DNA of 64,000 bases, taken from positions 842,911-906,910 of the forward strand of contig JAODUP010000220.1 of the NCBI GenBank assembly GCA_025642065.1. Direction: 5' to 3'. The position numbers and the translations under genes are program-made. Below are positions 13,561 to 26,599 of this stretch, in pieces. Numbering within the stretch: the stretch's first letter is position 1; each line of letters begins with the position of its first letter. This DNA comes from Paralvinella palmiformis. Lineage: Eukaryota; Annelida; Polychaeta; Terebellida; Alvinellidae. The notes below the pieces were generated by a model, which ran no database searches, was not told where the DNA came from, and saw only the letters and a list, made by a program, of their open reading frames with translations.

Positions 13561-14498
13561 TGTGCTATGTCTATTCTTGATCATTTCTGTTTTGTTATCT
13601 AAGTCATCATGTAGTGGTTTGTCAGAATTAAGTTGTTTGTTGTATTATTATTGTATTATTAATGTAGTTGTTGTTGTTGTTGTTGGGTGACTATTATTAC
13701 TGAGGTCTATTGTCCTTAATACAATACACTTAGTGAGTCATTTATATATTTCTTATATTTGATGACCTGAGATCATGAGACAATTGGATAACACGAAACA
13801 GGAACACTTATTTTCAGTATGATCCCTCTAACTGAGTGGCTGGTACCGTCTAATACCCCCCCCCCACCCCATCCACCCCCAGACTGACACGGTCGTAGTT
13901 AAAGACGAAGCTGAAATACCCTGTCAGAGTTTCACATCCTCAGATGGTCTTTAAACATCCCAGCTTTTAAATATTGTCAGACGTCATGGCATCTGCAGAT
14001 ATAAAATTATAAGATCCCATCCGCCATGTCTGACTTAACTAGATCACTGATTTAAGTGATGATCGCTGAAGTCTACGGAACAGTTAATAACATGTAAACT
14101 AACATCTATACCATATGATATTTAGTGCATTCAATGGGAAGTATTATCACAGTGCTCATGACATACTGGGGTTTCGGTGTTCAGTACAGAAAAAGTGCTC
14201 ATGATTTATAAACACATACAGCTATTGAAGTCGGATAGGGACATTTAGCTTTGAGGGAGAGTTTTAGCTAATTGCTCATAGGATATTATCCGATCAGATA
14301 TTTAGAATGATGTAAACATGATAAAAGGGAGTCTAAGCTATTATTTGGTAAACAACACAGGGCAGCTCAGAATCATAATTATATAATGTCAAGTTAAGTA
14401 AATAAGTCAGTCAGTCGGTCAGTTACCTATCTGAGGAAATGTGTGCATTATAAATTATTTTATGATGTATTTTTTGAGAAGCTCAACATAGCTTTATG

Positions 14499-14555
14499 AA
14501 TTACTCCTGAAGCAACATCATTATAAATTATAATGATGTTGCTTCAGAAGTAATT
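14499..14555. repeat. Near-perfect 57-nt palindrome
   Basis: The arms run outward from a centre at 14527: AATTACTCCTGAAGCAACAT on the left and its complement on the right, 28 bases per arm with one mismatch near the outer end. Almost no loop. Confidence 0.95.
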
Positions 14556-15374
14556 TTAGGTGTATAAAATGATGTTTTATTGATGGCTATAAGTTATTAA
14601 AATCTGATTTGTTTAGCATTAATGAGGGCCGTGATTGCTGAATTAGGAGCTCTGTGTACTACTTTAAGTTTAACCAATGACCACTTTGGTATAATGGAGT
14701 GATATATTAAAACATATATCTTGTAAGGACGTGAGTGAGTTTTCTAAATCCTAAATATCAACTCTAATATCTAATGGCTGAGGGTACAAATAGGCTTTGA
14801 AACAGGAATGATAATTGATTTTGTAACTCTGATCATTTCTAATTTGTCTTTTGTGTGATTTAGCAATTGATACTATTTCTTTCCCAATTTTGGGTGGAGG
14901 GGAGGAAGTATCAAAATATGAGGCCAATATTAATGGATAACAGTGTTAATATTGTGAGATGAAATTGACCTTAGTCTGTAGTCAGACAATAATTCTTCAG
15001 TACGAACAGTTCAGTTATGCATCTAGGATTAGGCTACATTAGATATAATTGAGTGAGTGGATGTTTTATTTACCTTCCACTATTGTCATACCTGCTGCCT
15101 ATATGGCTGATATAATGCTCCCTATGGAAATTATATCATAATTTACAAGTGGTTGACTGGTGGATGAAACATCATATAAACGCACAGGAAATACTGACAT
15201 TTAATTCTGTGATGTGCTCAAATTAATCATACACCTGAACTAATTGTTAGATAATGTATAGTAGAATGTGGGCTATAGTTTGTTAGAGACTAACAAGGAA
15301 TATTAGGGTTCAAAACCACTAACTCCTCTCTCTGATAAGGTTCTACATTTATACTTGTTATAAATCTGAATGGC

Positions 15375-15600
15375 AGAGCCCCGGGTCAGGCGCGACAGCC
15401 AGCAGACTTCCATCACTGGGGTTCGAATCCCCGCTGCACGTGTATATGTCCGGTATCCCATTATTACCGCTGGAGATTGGTTGGCACATTTATTTTACGG
15501 GTTCACCAATTATAATAATTAGGAAGTCGTTGGGATGTACAAGGTTTCTTAAGATGACGCTATAAAGATATTGCATATTTTGTCACTCAGTGTAGCTGGA
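15375..15600 (+). mobile_element. Probable tRNA-derived SINE
   Basis: Box A-like TGGCAGAGCCCCGGGTCAGG and a good box B with T-arm GGGGTTCGAATCCCC near 15418. The part after the tRNA-like head is unlike families 1 and 2. A decayed tRNA gene is less likely because no acceptor stem can be drawn. Confidence 0.5.
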
Positions 15601-15659
15601 TATGGATAAATAAAAGCAAGACACCATTTTTTTTGCTCGCTTAACTCTAATAACATATA

Positions 15660-15960
15660 ACATCGTTACAGCTGCAAGTTCTTTATTAAGATAGCGCCTT
15701 TGGTGTAGAAACTTGCTGACACACGTTTTGGCCACAGTCTTTGTTTGACTTGTTTGCCTGGAGCGTTTGCCGCATGGTCATGTGACATAATTATATTTTT
15801 GGTTCATTTCAATTGGAATAAAGGTGTGAATTATAATTGATTAGCTCGATTAGATTAGATTTCTTCACCTGAATGAGGTTTTTATGCGTTATATAGGCGG
15901 CTGGAAGTGAAAGGCCATTTTGTCATTAAAGACTTGCTGATGACGACGTACTTAGACCAA
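15660..15960. promoter_or_regulatory. Candidate regulatory patch
   Basis: Non-repetitive stretch with a T-box-type half site AGGTGTGA (15822-15829) and nearby ATTGATTA homeobox-type core. No coding signal. Speculative. Confidence 0.22.
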
Positions 15961-16068
15961 ATTACCACACGTTTGTGATATCTAAATTAATAGCGTACCA
16001 GAAAGAGGCTGCTCTAACCACAGATCTCTGCTTTATTGCTGTTAGTCACCGCTAGCTATTAGGAAAAC

Positions 16069-16090
16069 CACACACACACACACACACACA

Positions 16091-16123
<33 letters not shown>
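16069..16123. repeat. (CA)n microsatellite
   Basis: CA tract with one CT interruption. A short GT tract follows at about 16136, again complementary. Confidence 0.95.
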
Positions 16124-16127
<4 letters not shown>

Positions 16128-19100
16128 TAGAATTGTGTGTGTGTTTGTGTGTGTAGAGGGGAAGCACATACATATAGATACGGCTAAGGGAGAAACATCT
16201 TTAATGAGTTACACAAATAAAAAATTAATCACTTCAAATGCGTATCAATGTATTTTTGATACCATCTTATCCTTCATAAAACTTTTTAAATATTAAAAAA
16301 AATGGGTAACTTTAGCTACTGTCAATGTCATCGTTGTAAAATAATAATTGCTTGTCTCTGGGATCAAGAAATGTGGACAAGAAGTGTCTCTTAGTCTTAA
16401 GAAAGACACCACCTCTGAGCACCTCTGCTCCATTAAGACAAAGGAAGTCACAGCTGGGTTTTGTTTCGGCAGAAAAGCTATTAATTTGTCTTACCTTTAT
16501 TGTTGTTATTATCCAGTTTTGACTTTATAATGAGGGTATATTCTCGAGGTATCACCTCATCCCATCCCTGTGAGGCTCACTCAGTCCACATTAAAGAAAG
16601 TCTGGATCCAGTCTGGATCAGAATTCGTAATGATTTAAATGTGAAACATATAGATCTATAAAGTGTAGACCTTTGTTCTTTTGTGGTAACCGTTCTGCCA
16701 AATTAGCCACATGAAGAGAACCCCATCTGAGTTGTGGATCTGTGCCAAATATATCCATCACAGGATAAGAGATGGACTGTGTGGGAGGGGGGGGTGGTGC
16801 TGGTGGTGTTGTTAGTGGTGCTGGTGGTGCAGTATATGAGATAAGCACCTGAGAATAGTAAATAGCCTTTTGTGCGCCATTCTGTGACTATTAGGCAACA
16901 TATTAGCTAACTGGCTCGTCTTTTAGTAAAACATATACACAAAGAAGTCTGGCGTTTGGCAAGCTCAACCTCTCTCTCAGTTATTACGACTCTGGTGTTA
17001 ATTTGCGTCTTTTGTAAATTACCAGACCAGGACTTAGTCATTTAGGAAGGTGGACAGGTGTTTAGTATATATATATATATATATATAGGTATATTGTTGT
17101 TGTTATTGTTATTTATTTACACTGTATTGATGATTAATGTTTGATCCGTGTGTGTGTTTGTGTCTATGCATGTGCATACAGTGAAAGCTGTCTTAAGAGG
17201 CCCCCTTGTTACCATCTCAGGTGTCCCTGAAACAGTTGCTATTTCTTAAACTGAATTATGACATAATCAATTTGAGGTATCACTTTTTAGTGGTCTATAA
17301 AGGAAGGTGATCACTGGGAGGGGTTCCATTTTATATGGAATAATTGACATGTCAGATGATATCTTCCCAAGCAATCATCAGCTGGCAGAGCTATTTAAAC
17401 CCTCTGACTAAAGACATTTATTGCGATGTGTTAGAAATTGATTAATTATTCATTCCACAAACTTTTGGCGTCAACAATTAATGTATGCCAGTTGACAATA
17501 TTAGCGTTTCAGGTACACTGTTAATTATATATTTTTAACATAGTTCCCTGCGAGTCATTACAGACATGTGTGTGCACGTGCACACATACATGCAAACATG
17601 CCCGAAGTATGCCAGGACGATAGCATTGCCAATACCAGGAAATGCCGTAAAAAGGGGAGCAATAAATTATATCAGAGAAAGCTCTGAGGTGTGTGTACGT
17701 TTACCTGGATGGTGCCTAGAAGAGCTGTGATGGGGAGGCTGACACCTCGTGTTGTAACACTTATGATGTCATACCCTGGCCTGTGATGTGAAGGAAAGGC
17801 TCCGGCTGGTGATAATCGGGGACAGGTCAAAGTTTAGTGCACTATGACGGGGACCCACTAGGTTCATCTGGTCCGTCCTCTGTGTGTGCACGCTCCCGAA
17901 CACACATGCATGTTTTGTTATGATCAAAATTAATATGATATTAATGGGTTTATTAGAAGTTAATAGTACAACAATGAACACACGAACCATGTCTACCAGT
18001 ACACATGGAATCTTCACCAATCTCAACGACCGGATGTAAACAAACATACAATTATGGATCTAGCATACAAGTTAGAATAATGAGATGGTGCTAGCTATTG
18101 TAGTGTGTTGTTCATGATGATGTACATGATAACATATATTATGTGTCATCTTGACATGATCATATCTGCAAAACGTATTCTTCCTTATTTCATCATATAT
18201 AATCTCTAGTCAAGTACACCAACCACCCCCTCTCTCTCATTCTGTGAATGATTTGCATAATTTCTAAGAAATTATCACGAAATATGTTTTATTGTAACAT
18301 TTAGCAAAATGGACCCAGACATTTTGTCATTAATAAGGATGAATTTTTTTTTACGAACCGAGAGAAATTAAAATTGTACATATACCATATAGGGGAGGTT
18401 ACAGTGATGCCTGTATTTCTTACATAGTAGCTGTATTTGGATAATTTGCAACATAATATGCAGAAATTACCCAATTATGGTTTCCAATAGAGTTTACTCA
18501 TTAAATTTTGAAAAAATGAATCCATTTACTTATCCCATGATTGATTGGTCTTTTTTACTTTATTTTTATGGATGTAATTTGATATGTGTGTGTTTGGCAC
18601 CAAGATAATTTTTTTTTATAATAACCCAGAGTCTTATGATAGCATTCAGTAAGGTAACGAATTGATTCGTGTTAACATATCCTAATGCCATTGTCTACAT
18701 GGGGCTGAGTTAATCACAAAAATTGATAGATTTTGTTAAAGTTACCTGTTTGAGTGGTATCCATCTTTGCTGCGATCTTCCACTACTGAGGCCCGACATC
18801 CACAGTTTATGTTAATGTCAGTATACAGCCCACATACAGAATAGGATGGAAGTGAAATCTGTTTGATGTTTTGGTTCAGTGGTTTGATGCCGTGCCCAGT
18901 ACGTTGTCTTGTATTTTACAACAGAGTTTTACACATGGGCTATTTTTTTTAGCCTTTTGCAGTTTATATGGATCATGTACTTGAGTCCAATTCATATATT
19001 TATATGGTAATCCAGTAATTGATGTGGCATGCCGTTACTAAATAAGTTCTGTCATTTCAGTTTATCCCATCATTTGTATACTCCGTGATGTATTAAAGCA

Positions 19101-21436
19101 GTCAAAACTCGGGATGGCAATCAGCTGAGTGGATGAAGTTGTACTTGAGTAAAGAAGCACAGTGATTGGCCACTCATCTTCGGCAACTGGTTAGAATCAG
19201 CCAATGGGACGCTTCAATTCTGAGTCACTGGTTTAAAATCATTTAACACTCACTTCTCTGTGTATAAGTGTGTGTAGAAATGTCAGAGGTGAACTCTTAG
19301 GTGTATGGTCGTAACCACAGACGTGTACTATGTGTGGTACACTCCGAGAACTGACCGTCTGTCAACAGAGTCAACTCATCATCGCTGTCTGATGAGTAAC
19401 TCCATTTTTATTTTTCTCACTGGGTCATCATGATCATCAGCACCATCACCTTCTCGCAATTGGCACAATGTGATGAACACATCATAAATGATTTGTTTAT
19501 GGTTTGTCTTGTCACCGATAACATTGTGGTTTGATCAAAATCGATGGTGAGGTCCGACTGTGAAATGTTCAGCATCAATTGGTGATTCACCAGCTCTCTG
19601 GCAAAACCACAGACACACTTTGTAGTATCTTACTATATTGGTGTGTGCACACCAGTATTTTTCTGTATGTGCATGACATCATACCCATTTCAAGTGTATG
19701 GACGATACACAGAGCTTTTCCAAGAAAACTAACTCCTGTGGTGGCCACTGCCAAGATTTGATGGCCAAGGGGGGGGGGGCAGTCGGGGTAATGGAGGTCC
19801 TGTGTTTATAGCCATTGGTCCCAATTAACATGTAGAATCTGCAGAATTCGTATTGCTTTCTAAGCCCAACATATTCATTGTTTGGCAATTTTTGCCTGTA
19901 AACGAGAGTTTTAATTGTCACATTTCATCATTTTATCAATTTGTTGTTGGTTATAAGCTGTCCAAAGATTGTAGGGTTAACCTGACCGCCAAATATTTGT
20001 GGTTCGTCAAGAACAAGTTAGAACAACAACTTTTAAGAAACTTTCAACATGTTGGTTGCAGTTTCTTAGTTCTTCCCAAGGAAGTTATAATACACTACTT
20101 AGTGATGTGATAATTGTAGATGAAGATCTTACCAACTCATATTTTATTAATCAAAGTGTTCAGTCCTCTGTCATGTTCTGTAGATGTTCACAACAAAATG
20201 TTCTCTTTGTTCCTTTCAAGCTGAATAAAGCTGTTGGAATTTTGTATTTTGTCAGCTAGCCAATCATTTCTCAACTAAGTCATGTGACTGCATTTAACCT
20301 GACCAATGAGAGCTAGCTGTCCTTGACCTAAAAGGCACAAAGTAGTGGATCTTGTAGATTTAGGCAAACAATTCAGGAATGTTTATATAGTTTACAGATT
20401 GAAGTACATCTTTACAGGATGTGATGCTCAACCACTTTGGATGATGTTCTAATAATTTTTCTTTTGTTTCTGTTTAACTAAATTAAAATGTGGCATGTAT
20501 GACATAAAAGAGTTTTGCATGTTTTCAGTTTATGACTGTATTTGACCTTGAACTACATGCCATCCTGTATCTATCCAATTACAAACTACTGTTGATCGTG
20601 CTAACTGTTTGTTACGGTGATTCACTCAGCTGTATTTCCTAAGCATAATGCAATGTTGATCTGGAGCAGTGTGCTGTTTCGCCAGGTGGTGAACGTGATC
20701 CGGTGCTGTAACATGTTAGGATAAGATTTATAACTAGGTCCCTCCGGAACTGTGTTAATTTCATAATTTACTACCACAGCGACCTTGACATAAGAGGCCT
20801 TTACCTGACGGGACATATTGGATCGATATAGGGTTTCTTGGCAACTCGTCAAATGGGTTACTCATCACTAGAAATAAACAACACTTATATAGCCAGGTGT
20901 GCGTCTTATTTTGTATGCTGGTGCCTAGAGACGAAAAAACACATCTTTCTAATAATCTATAAGAATAAAATGTGTCACCATATTCAGTCCGAACATCTGT
21001 GCTGACTTGTTACAGGTAACCGCTACTTTATCGCAATGGGCAACATCAGATTGGTAAAAATATGAATAATGTCACGTTTGTCTGCGTGTCATCAATGTAA
21101 TAAGAGGCGTTGGCCAAGAAATAAATATCTAGTGTACGTCCTTTATAATTATGATAAAATCTCCACATTTTTGCTAATGTGTAGCTTTTTAATTGTTATT
21201 TTATCTAGTGAGCTAGAGGCATTTGCTTTGGGTATTTCTGATTTTGTATTTTTCTTTAGTGTGGTGCCGGATGTGCTTTATGGTGTTTAATGAAGATGCT
21301 TAGATTTAATTTTGTGTCATAATGAAGGTATGAAAGCTGTAATTTGTGTAATGTGTTACCAATGAGACACAGCTTATTGTCTGACAGATTACTGTGATTA
21401 TTTTTTCCCTTAAGTGAGATCTATGAAGTTTGTACA

Positions 21437-21485
21437 TGTGTGTGTGTGTGTGTGTGTGTCACACACAGACGCGCGCACACACATA
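21437..21485. repeat. (GT)n followed by CA/CG alternation
   Basis: A pure GT tract is followed by CACACACA and GCGCGCACACACA, giving a self-complementary alternating purine-pyrimidine stretch. Confidence 0.9.
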
Positions 21486-22639
21486 ATGGTCGATTATCTG
21501 TTCACCCATAAACTTGTATATTGTAGGTTACTCTTCAAGCGCGCGCGCACACACATGACGCCAGCTATATCTAATAACTCATGATTGCATCCAGAGAATT
21601 TTGCTTTGTAGCTTTCTAGGCGCTCAAACATATCTAGTGAAACCTGTCAGGAAAGACCAACCCTAGATCCTAATCAGTTGGACTTCTAACACTAAACACA
21701 GGAGGTTTCATAGGACAGGTGTTACTCTCTGTAACCAGAATGGGTTTAATGAAATGTATTGATAAATTTTAGTGATCATGCCTACTAGGGGTCTCGTTAA
21801 TCAGAGTAGTTTTGGCAACAGGTTCAACTGTCTGTATGAATCACGTGCCAAACCCGCTTACTGACAGAGTTCCTGGAAAAGCCTCACCTATACCCACAGA
21901 CAGACAGACAGACCAGGGGATGATGACATTACTTTTGTTATTTATAGAAGTCAACTCTTAGTCTTATCTCAGTGATATCTATAGTGAGCTCTCAGCTTTT
22001 TGGTATTGAGGTGCCTAGCTCAACTAAACGCAGTTAGGTGTGCTGTATTAGGTCTGCTGAAATGATGCTTTATATCAGACAGACGGACACACAGACAGGC
22101 AGACACTTACTGGGATGGACAGCGGACAGACAGGTATAACAAAAGACTTACAGACGGAGAAGTTTTTTTAGGGCAAACGGACAGTCAACTATCAGATGTC
22201 ATTAGTACTAGTGTGACAAATCATAAGTACAGATGTACTTAAGTCTGTACTTGGGCGTTTACAGTGTTAGAGCGCAAGTTTTGTTATTTCTCAGTTTTGT
22301 TATTTATACCAAGTATGCCCATTTGTCTGTCTATCAATTAGTCTGTCTGTCAATCAGTCTGTCTGTATGTATGTTTTTAAATATGTATCCTGCATAGATA
22401 AAAGTTTACATTTAGACATTAGGATGTAGAAAGTAAAGTATGGGGATATCCTGTGTAATCGCCATTGTAGTCAAGAGATCGATGGTACCTTCAAAGTTTA
22501 GTGGAAGTAATCTGTGGGAACATTCAGACTAATGTGGGGATTTAGTGGTAGAAAAACTGTTGAGAACATTTATTGTAACCAGTTGAAGCATTCACGGTAA
22601 CTCCTGGATCAGTGAGTGAGTGGGTGAGTGAGTGAATGA

Positions 22640-22803
22640 GTAGTTAATTTGTATGGCCTTAAAAGCCTTAATTTTACTTGGCCTCGGGGGGGGGGGGGAT
22701 ATTCCCTAGGGATATGAGATGAACCATATCCTATACAGTTTGATCCAATCCTATGACCTTGAGGTGTGAAGCACAGTGCACTACTAACTGAACCACGTCA
22801 GTA
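22640..22803 (-). mobile_element. Possible diverged tRNA-like SINE
   Basis: The minus strand reads GTGGTTCAGTTAGTAGTGCA then GGATTGGATCAAAC, which could be worn boxes A and B. A G13 run and a GTGAGTGAGT repeat lie at its other end. Weak. Confidence 0.3.
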
Positions 22804-23355
22804 ATCTCCAGAGAAACTTCTCAGTGGCTGTGAGAACATTCAGCTAACATAATACGACCAATGAGAGTAGTCTGTGAGAGTATTTGGAATCTTTTACGGG
22901 GGACATGATAAACAAATCTGAAACTGGAAACTGTCCGTTTTGTCGACATTTAAAGTTTATAAATCCTGGTTACCTTTATTAGAATATGTCAGAATTGCTT
23001 GTTGTGGACAGGTAAAAAAATATTTTGTCTTGATTTCTGCTAAGTTTTCAGTCAGTCTATAGATAACAGATTGTAGTCTGTGGTTAGGTATGTTATAATG
23101 CTGTGCAAATAAATATGAAAATATTAACACATCAAAGCTTGGTGTCTGAGTAAGAACACATGTCAGAACTGTATCTAACATTGAGGTGAAGAGTATCTGA
23201 GTATTTCTTGGAAAGTGTGCAGCCATCATGAGATGACTGATAATGGTGATGCCACCCACATATATCACGCAGAAATCATCATACAGGTACAGAGATAATA
23301 CAAACAGTATATAGCGTATGTGGACAGTATATTGTCCCCACAAAAGCTTTTCATA

Positions 23356-23384
23356 TGTGTGTGTGTGTGTGTGTGGGGGGGGGG
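23356..23384. repeat. (GT)n followed by a G run
   Basis: GT units end in about ten G. Confidence 0.9.
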
Positions 23385-24439
23385 TTAAGGTGGAACCGTA
23401 CAGTCCCAGAGACAGTCCTCGCTGGTCTATCCGTCCGAGACATTTGATGCAATTGTAGCATAGAAAATACACGCATACAGTATACACTTCATGTAGAGAA
23501 CACAGAATACAACCATCATACAATACACAACATTATGTTGACACATACACAACTCTAACAAGGATAACAGTTAACAGACTATTAGTTGACTTTATTGTTG
23601 GTTTATTAGAACTATTAAGTTGTTCATTTCAATGGTTAATACCTGACACACACACAAAACACACACACACACACACTCACTCACTCACTCACTCAGAGGA
23701 CACAGGATGTCAGTAGATAGATCCCATTATTTATAATGGGCCGCGGTACAACCGCAACCTTCAGTACAAAGATGGTGTACATTTTTTGTCATCTTATTAT
23801 AAACAAACAGTACTTTTGTCTGGTGTGTACATTAGCTGTACTGAATCATCCTGTCACTGACTAACAGACTAACCCAACTAACATGTAGGCTGACTGAGTA
23901 ATTCTTTGATATGCCAAAGAGTCGACCGACATACTGACCCACTCACTCACTCAATGAACGACCGTCTGATTTACTGAATGACTAATTCTCTCAACTAATC
24001 CATGGACCTACTGACTGATTCACTCATTTCTTGATATACTGAATGATTGACTGACAGACAGACAGATGGACAGACCCCTTTATTTTCTCACTGATACATT
24101 GAATAGCTTGCTGACCGATTGATTCACAAACCGACCAACTGTGAAACCAACCAACCGACCAACTGACTCACTAACTTACTCACACTTGCCTTTAGTGGGT
24201 CATCAGTAGGTAATGCCATAATGGTTAGTCAGCATGGCGACACCAAATAACTTCTAACACAATAAGAGGCTGGATGTTATCAGGATGTAGTAAGTCTATC
24301 CAGTTTACATAACGTCACTGATAAAGACAGTACACATCCTTAATGAAGCTCGAGTGGACCACAATTTGTGATAAGCAAAGTGGATAAATTTAAACAATGA
24401 TTAAGAGAAATTTGTACGACATCCTTTGTGAGGTCGTTC

Positions 24440-24442
<3 letters not shown>

Positions 24443-24477
<35 letters not shown>
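24443..24477. repeat. (TA)n microsatellite
   Basis: About 17 TA units. Confidence 0.95.
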
Positions 24478-24479
<2 letters not shown>

Positions 24480-24859
24480 TTCACTGTTTGTATACACGCT
24501 TAAAGACGGCAAAACACGCATTTTTTTCAGCAGGCACAATGTGCTATAGGTCAGCTGTGGTCAAGCCTGTTAGCTGGCTAGGGTTTTCCAGGAATTGCAG
24601 CTGTGGTTTTCATTTTAGCCACCACAGGGCAGCACCGTACAGCGTACCCCCTGTAGAGTATGTCAACATCCTGTAGTAACCAGGGGATCATGTTTGCTTT
24701 TGAACTGATACTTTTTCGTCTGAAGGTTATTTTTGGTGGTAGTCATTAATTTACACTCCACGAAGTTTCAAAATTCAGTTTATCTCTGTGTGTGGTTTGA
24801 ATATAAATGTAAAATATGTAAAATGTTGAAGGTTTAGCCTTGTCTTGTTGGACCTTTAT

Positions 24860-24885
24860 CACACACACACACACACACACACACA
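24860..24885. repeat. (CA)n microsatellite
   Basis: Pure CA tract. Confidence 0.9.
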
Positions 24886-25015
24886 TACTTGTTCTGTGAG
24901 AAAAGGTGTTTAATCTAAATATATTTAGTGAATCTTTTATTATCTACTGTTTTTTTGGGGGGGTACTTAAGCACCAGTCATCTCATAAACAAAACATATT
25001 TGAAGTGGCCTTGAT

Positions 25016-25164
25016 CATCAGTCCAACTTCCATCAGTGATTACTGATTAGCCCTAATTTCTATATTTTAATTGAACAACATCAGTTCTGTAGTGGCTGTC
25101 AATGTTCAATTAAAATATAGAAATTAGGGCTAATCAGTAATCACTGATGGAAGTTGGACTGATG
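25016..25164. repeat. Perfect long inverted repeat, 61-bp arms
   Basis: Arm 25016-25076 (starting CATCAGTCCAACTTCCATCA) is the exact reverse complement of arm 25104-25164, separated by a 27-base loop. No mismatch over 61 bases. No coding frame or transposon end is recognisable in it. Confidence 0.97.
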
Positions 25165-26561
25165 TTTTGTGACTTAATTTCAAATCTATTCACGTCAAAT
25201 GGTGCTGTATTATAGATGTATCTGTTGTAGCGAGTGAGCTATTATTTTTTTAATATTCAGTCAGATCTTCCTTTTATTAGCAAACAATATTAATAATTAA
25301 TAATAATTGAAACATGAATTCTCTTCATTCCCCCCCCCCCCAACTTCCGAAATCTATTTATTAAGCTATCTATTTCTTATCAATAACTAGGAAATATTAT
25401 AAATAAATATTATACATAATTGGTTAACAGACTTGTCTAGAGGAGGTGCTTGTGGTTGACTATTTGTCGATGTGTGTGGTATTCCGGCCATAGTGATGAT
25501 AGTCTGTAGTCTACTGAACATATGTTTGTTAGTTAGAAATAAATACTCTGTTACAGAGAAACGGTTTGACTTTCCGGTGTAGCATGGTTATAGTATCTAA
25601 TTGTTTCTGGTAACCAGAGACACCACGTTAACCGTTGATAACATCAGCAACGGTGTGTTGATGGAAGTATATGATGTTAACTAATGGGTACTTGATGAGT
25701 CTTGTGCTGATAGAGGACATATCTGGATGTTTGGGTGACAGAATTTTGAACTGTTTGTCCGAGTAGTCGGAAAAATAGCTTTATACGGTGGTGTTGGCTG
25801 AGACTGGCTTGGTGATTGAAACGTTTGACTGCGATTAATAATAGAGAAGATTCACATGACTACAGTCAGATCCATCCATATTAATTCACGTAATCTAGAC
25901 ACGCCATCGAACTGTTAAATTATAATTTTACTTAGGTTGCACCACTGCACGGAATATTTCTTCGGTGTAAACCCAAACTGTATCATTAATTTCTTTATGA
26001 ATTATTCACATTTAAATATAGTTTGAAATAAATATCTAACTACCATATCTCAGTATGGAAAGTTGGAATTCCCGATACACTTTCAAGATATTGAACGCGG
26101 GAGTTTTAGATTCTGCATGTCAACGAATGTCTTGTGGGGACACACACAGACACACACAGAGGGAGAGAGAGAGGTTTATATTCTGAACACGAATCAGCAG
26201 ATCCTTATTAAAAAAGTGGCCAAAATCTGTCATTTTAGAAGGTCAAAGATCTGCCGACTAATTCGGGTGGGTCCAACATTTCACATTCCATGCAGTCCAC
26301 AATCGCTGCCACCTCCCATTCATAAACTGTTCTCCATTCATGAAACATGAAAAATTATACGCCGAGTTATTTCTTGTGCCTGGCTCCTCTGTGAACCAAG
26401 ATAGCACCGAACCTCGGTGATGTATGTTTTTTTGTAGCCACCCACGCCTATCGTGCTGCACTGGAAACTGAAACCGCAAAATGCTGAAAACACTCTTCTT
26501 TTTATAGCTGACTACGATTAATAGTTGTGTGGAGATGTGGGTTATATTTGAGTCTGTGGAA

Positions 26562-26563
<2 letters not shown>

Positions 26564-26597
<34 letters not shown>
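26564..26597. repeat. (TA)n microsatellite
   Basis: Pure TA tract. Confidence 0.95.

Positions 26598-26599
<2 letters not shown>

Larger units (their letters stand above)
10532..15374. other. Non-coding AT-rich stretch
   Basis: Simple repeats and the 57-nt palindrome only. Open frames are short and without domains. Confidence 0.6.
15961..22639. other. Non-coding AT-rich stretch
   Basis: Holds microsatellites, a G11 run near 19769 and GTCTGTCTATCA-type degenerate repeats near 22312. Overlapping open frames near 19850-20260 show no recognisable domain. Confidence 0.55.

Noticed and set aside
15418..15435. Possible tRNA gene around GGGGTTCGAATCCCC
   Set aside because: Only the T-arm is good. 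No acceptor stem or anticodon arm can be drawn, so a tRNA-derived SINE fits better.
16618..16848. Minus-strand 76-codon frame with a proline-rich start
   Set aside because: The prolines come from a GGTGGTGCT-type repeat; no splice context or domain.
22957..23523. 188-codon minus-strand open frame
   Set aside because: It is the longest frame outside the transposons but runs through a (GT)n and G run, has cysteine/tyrosine-rich random composition and no recognisable motif. I regard it as chance.
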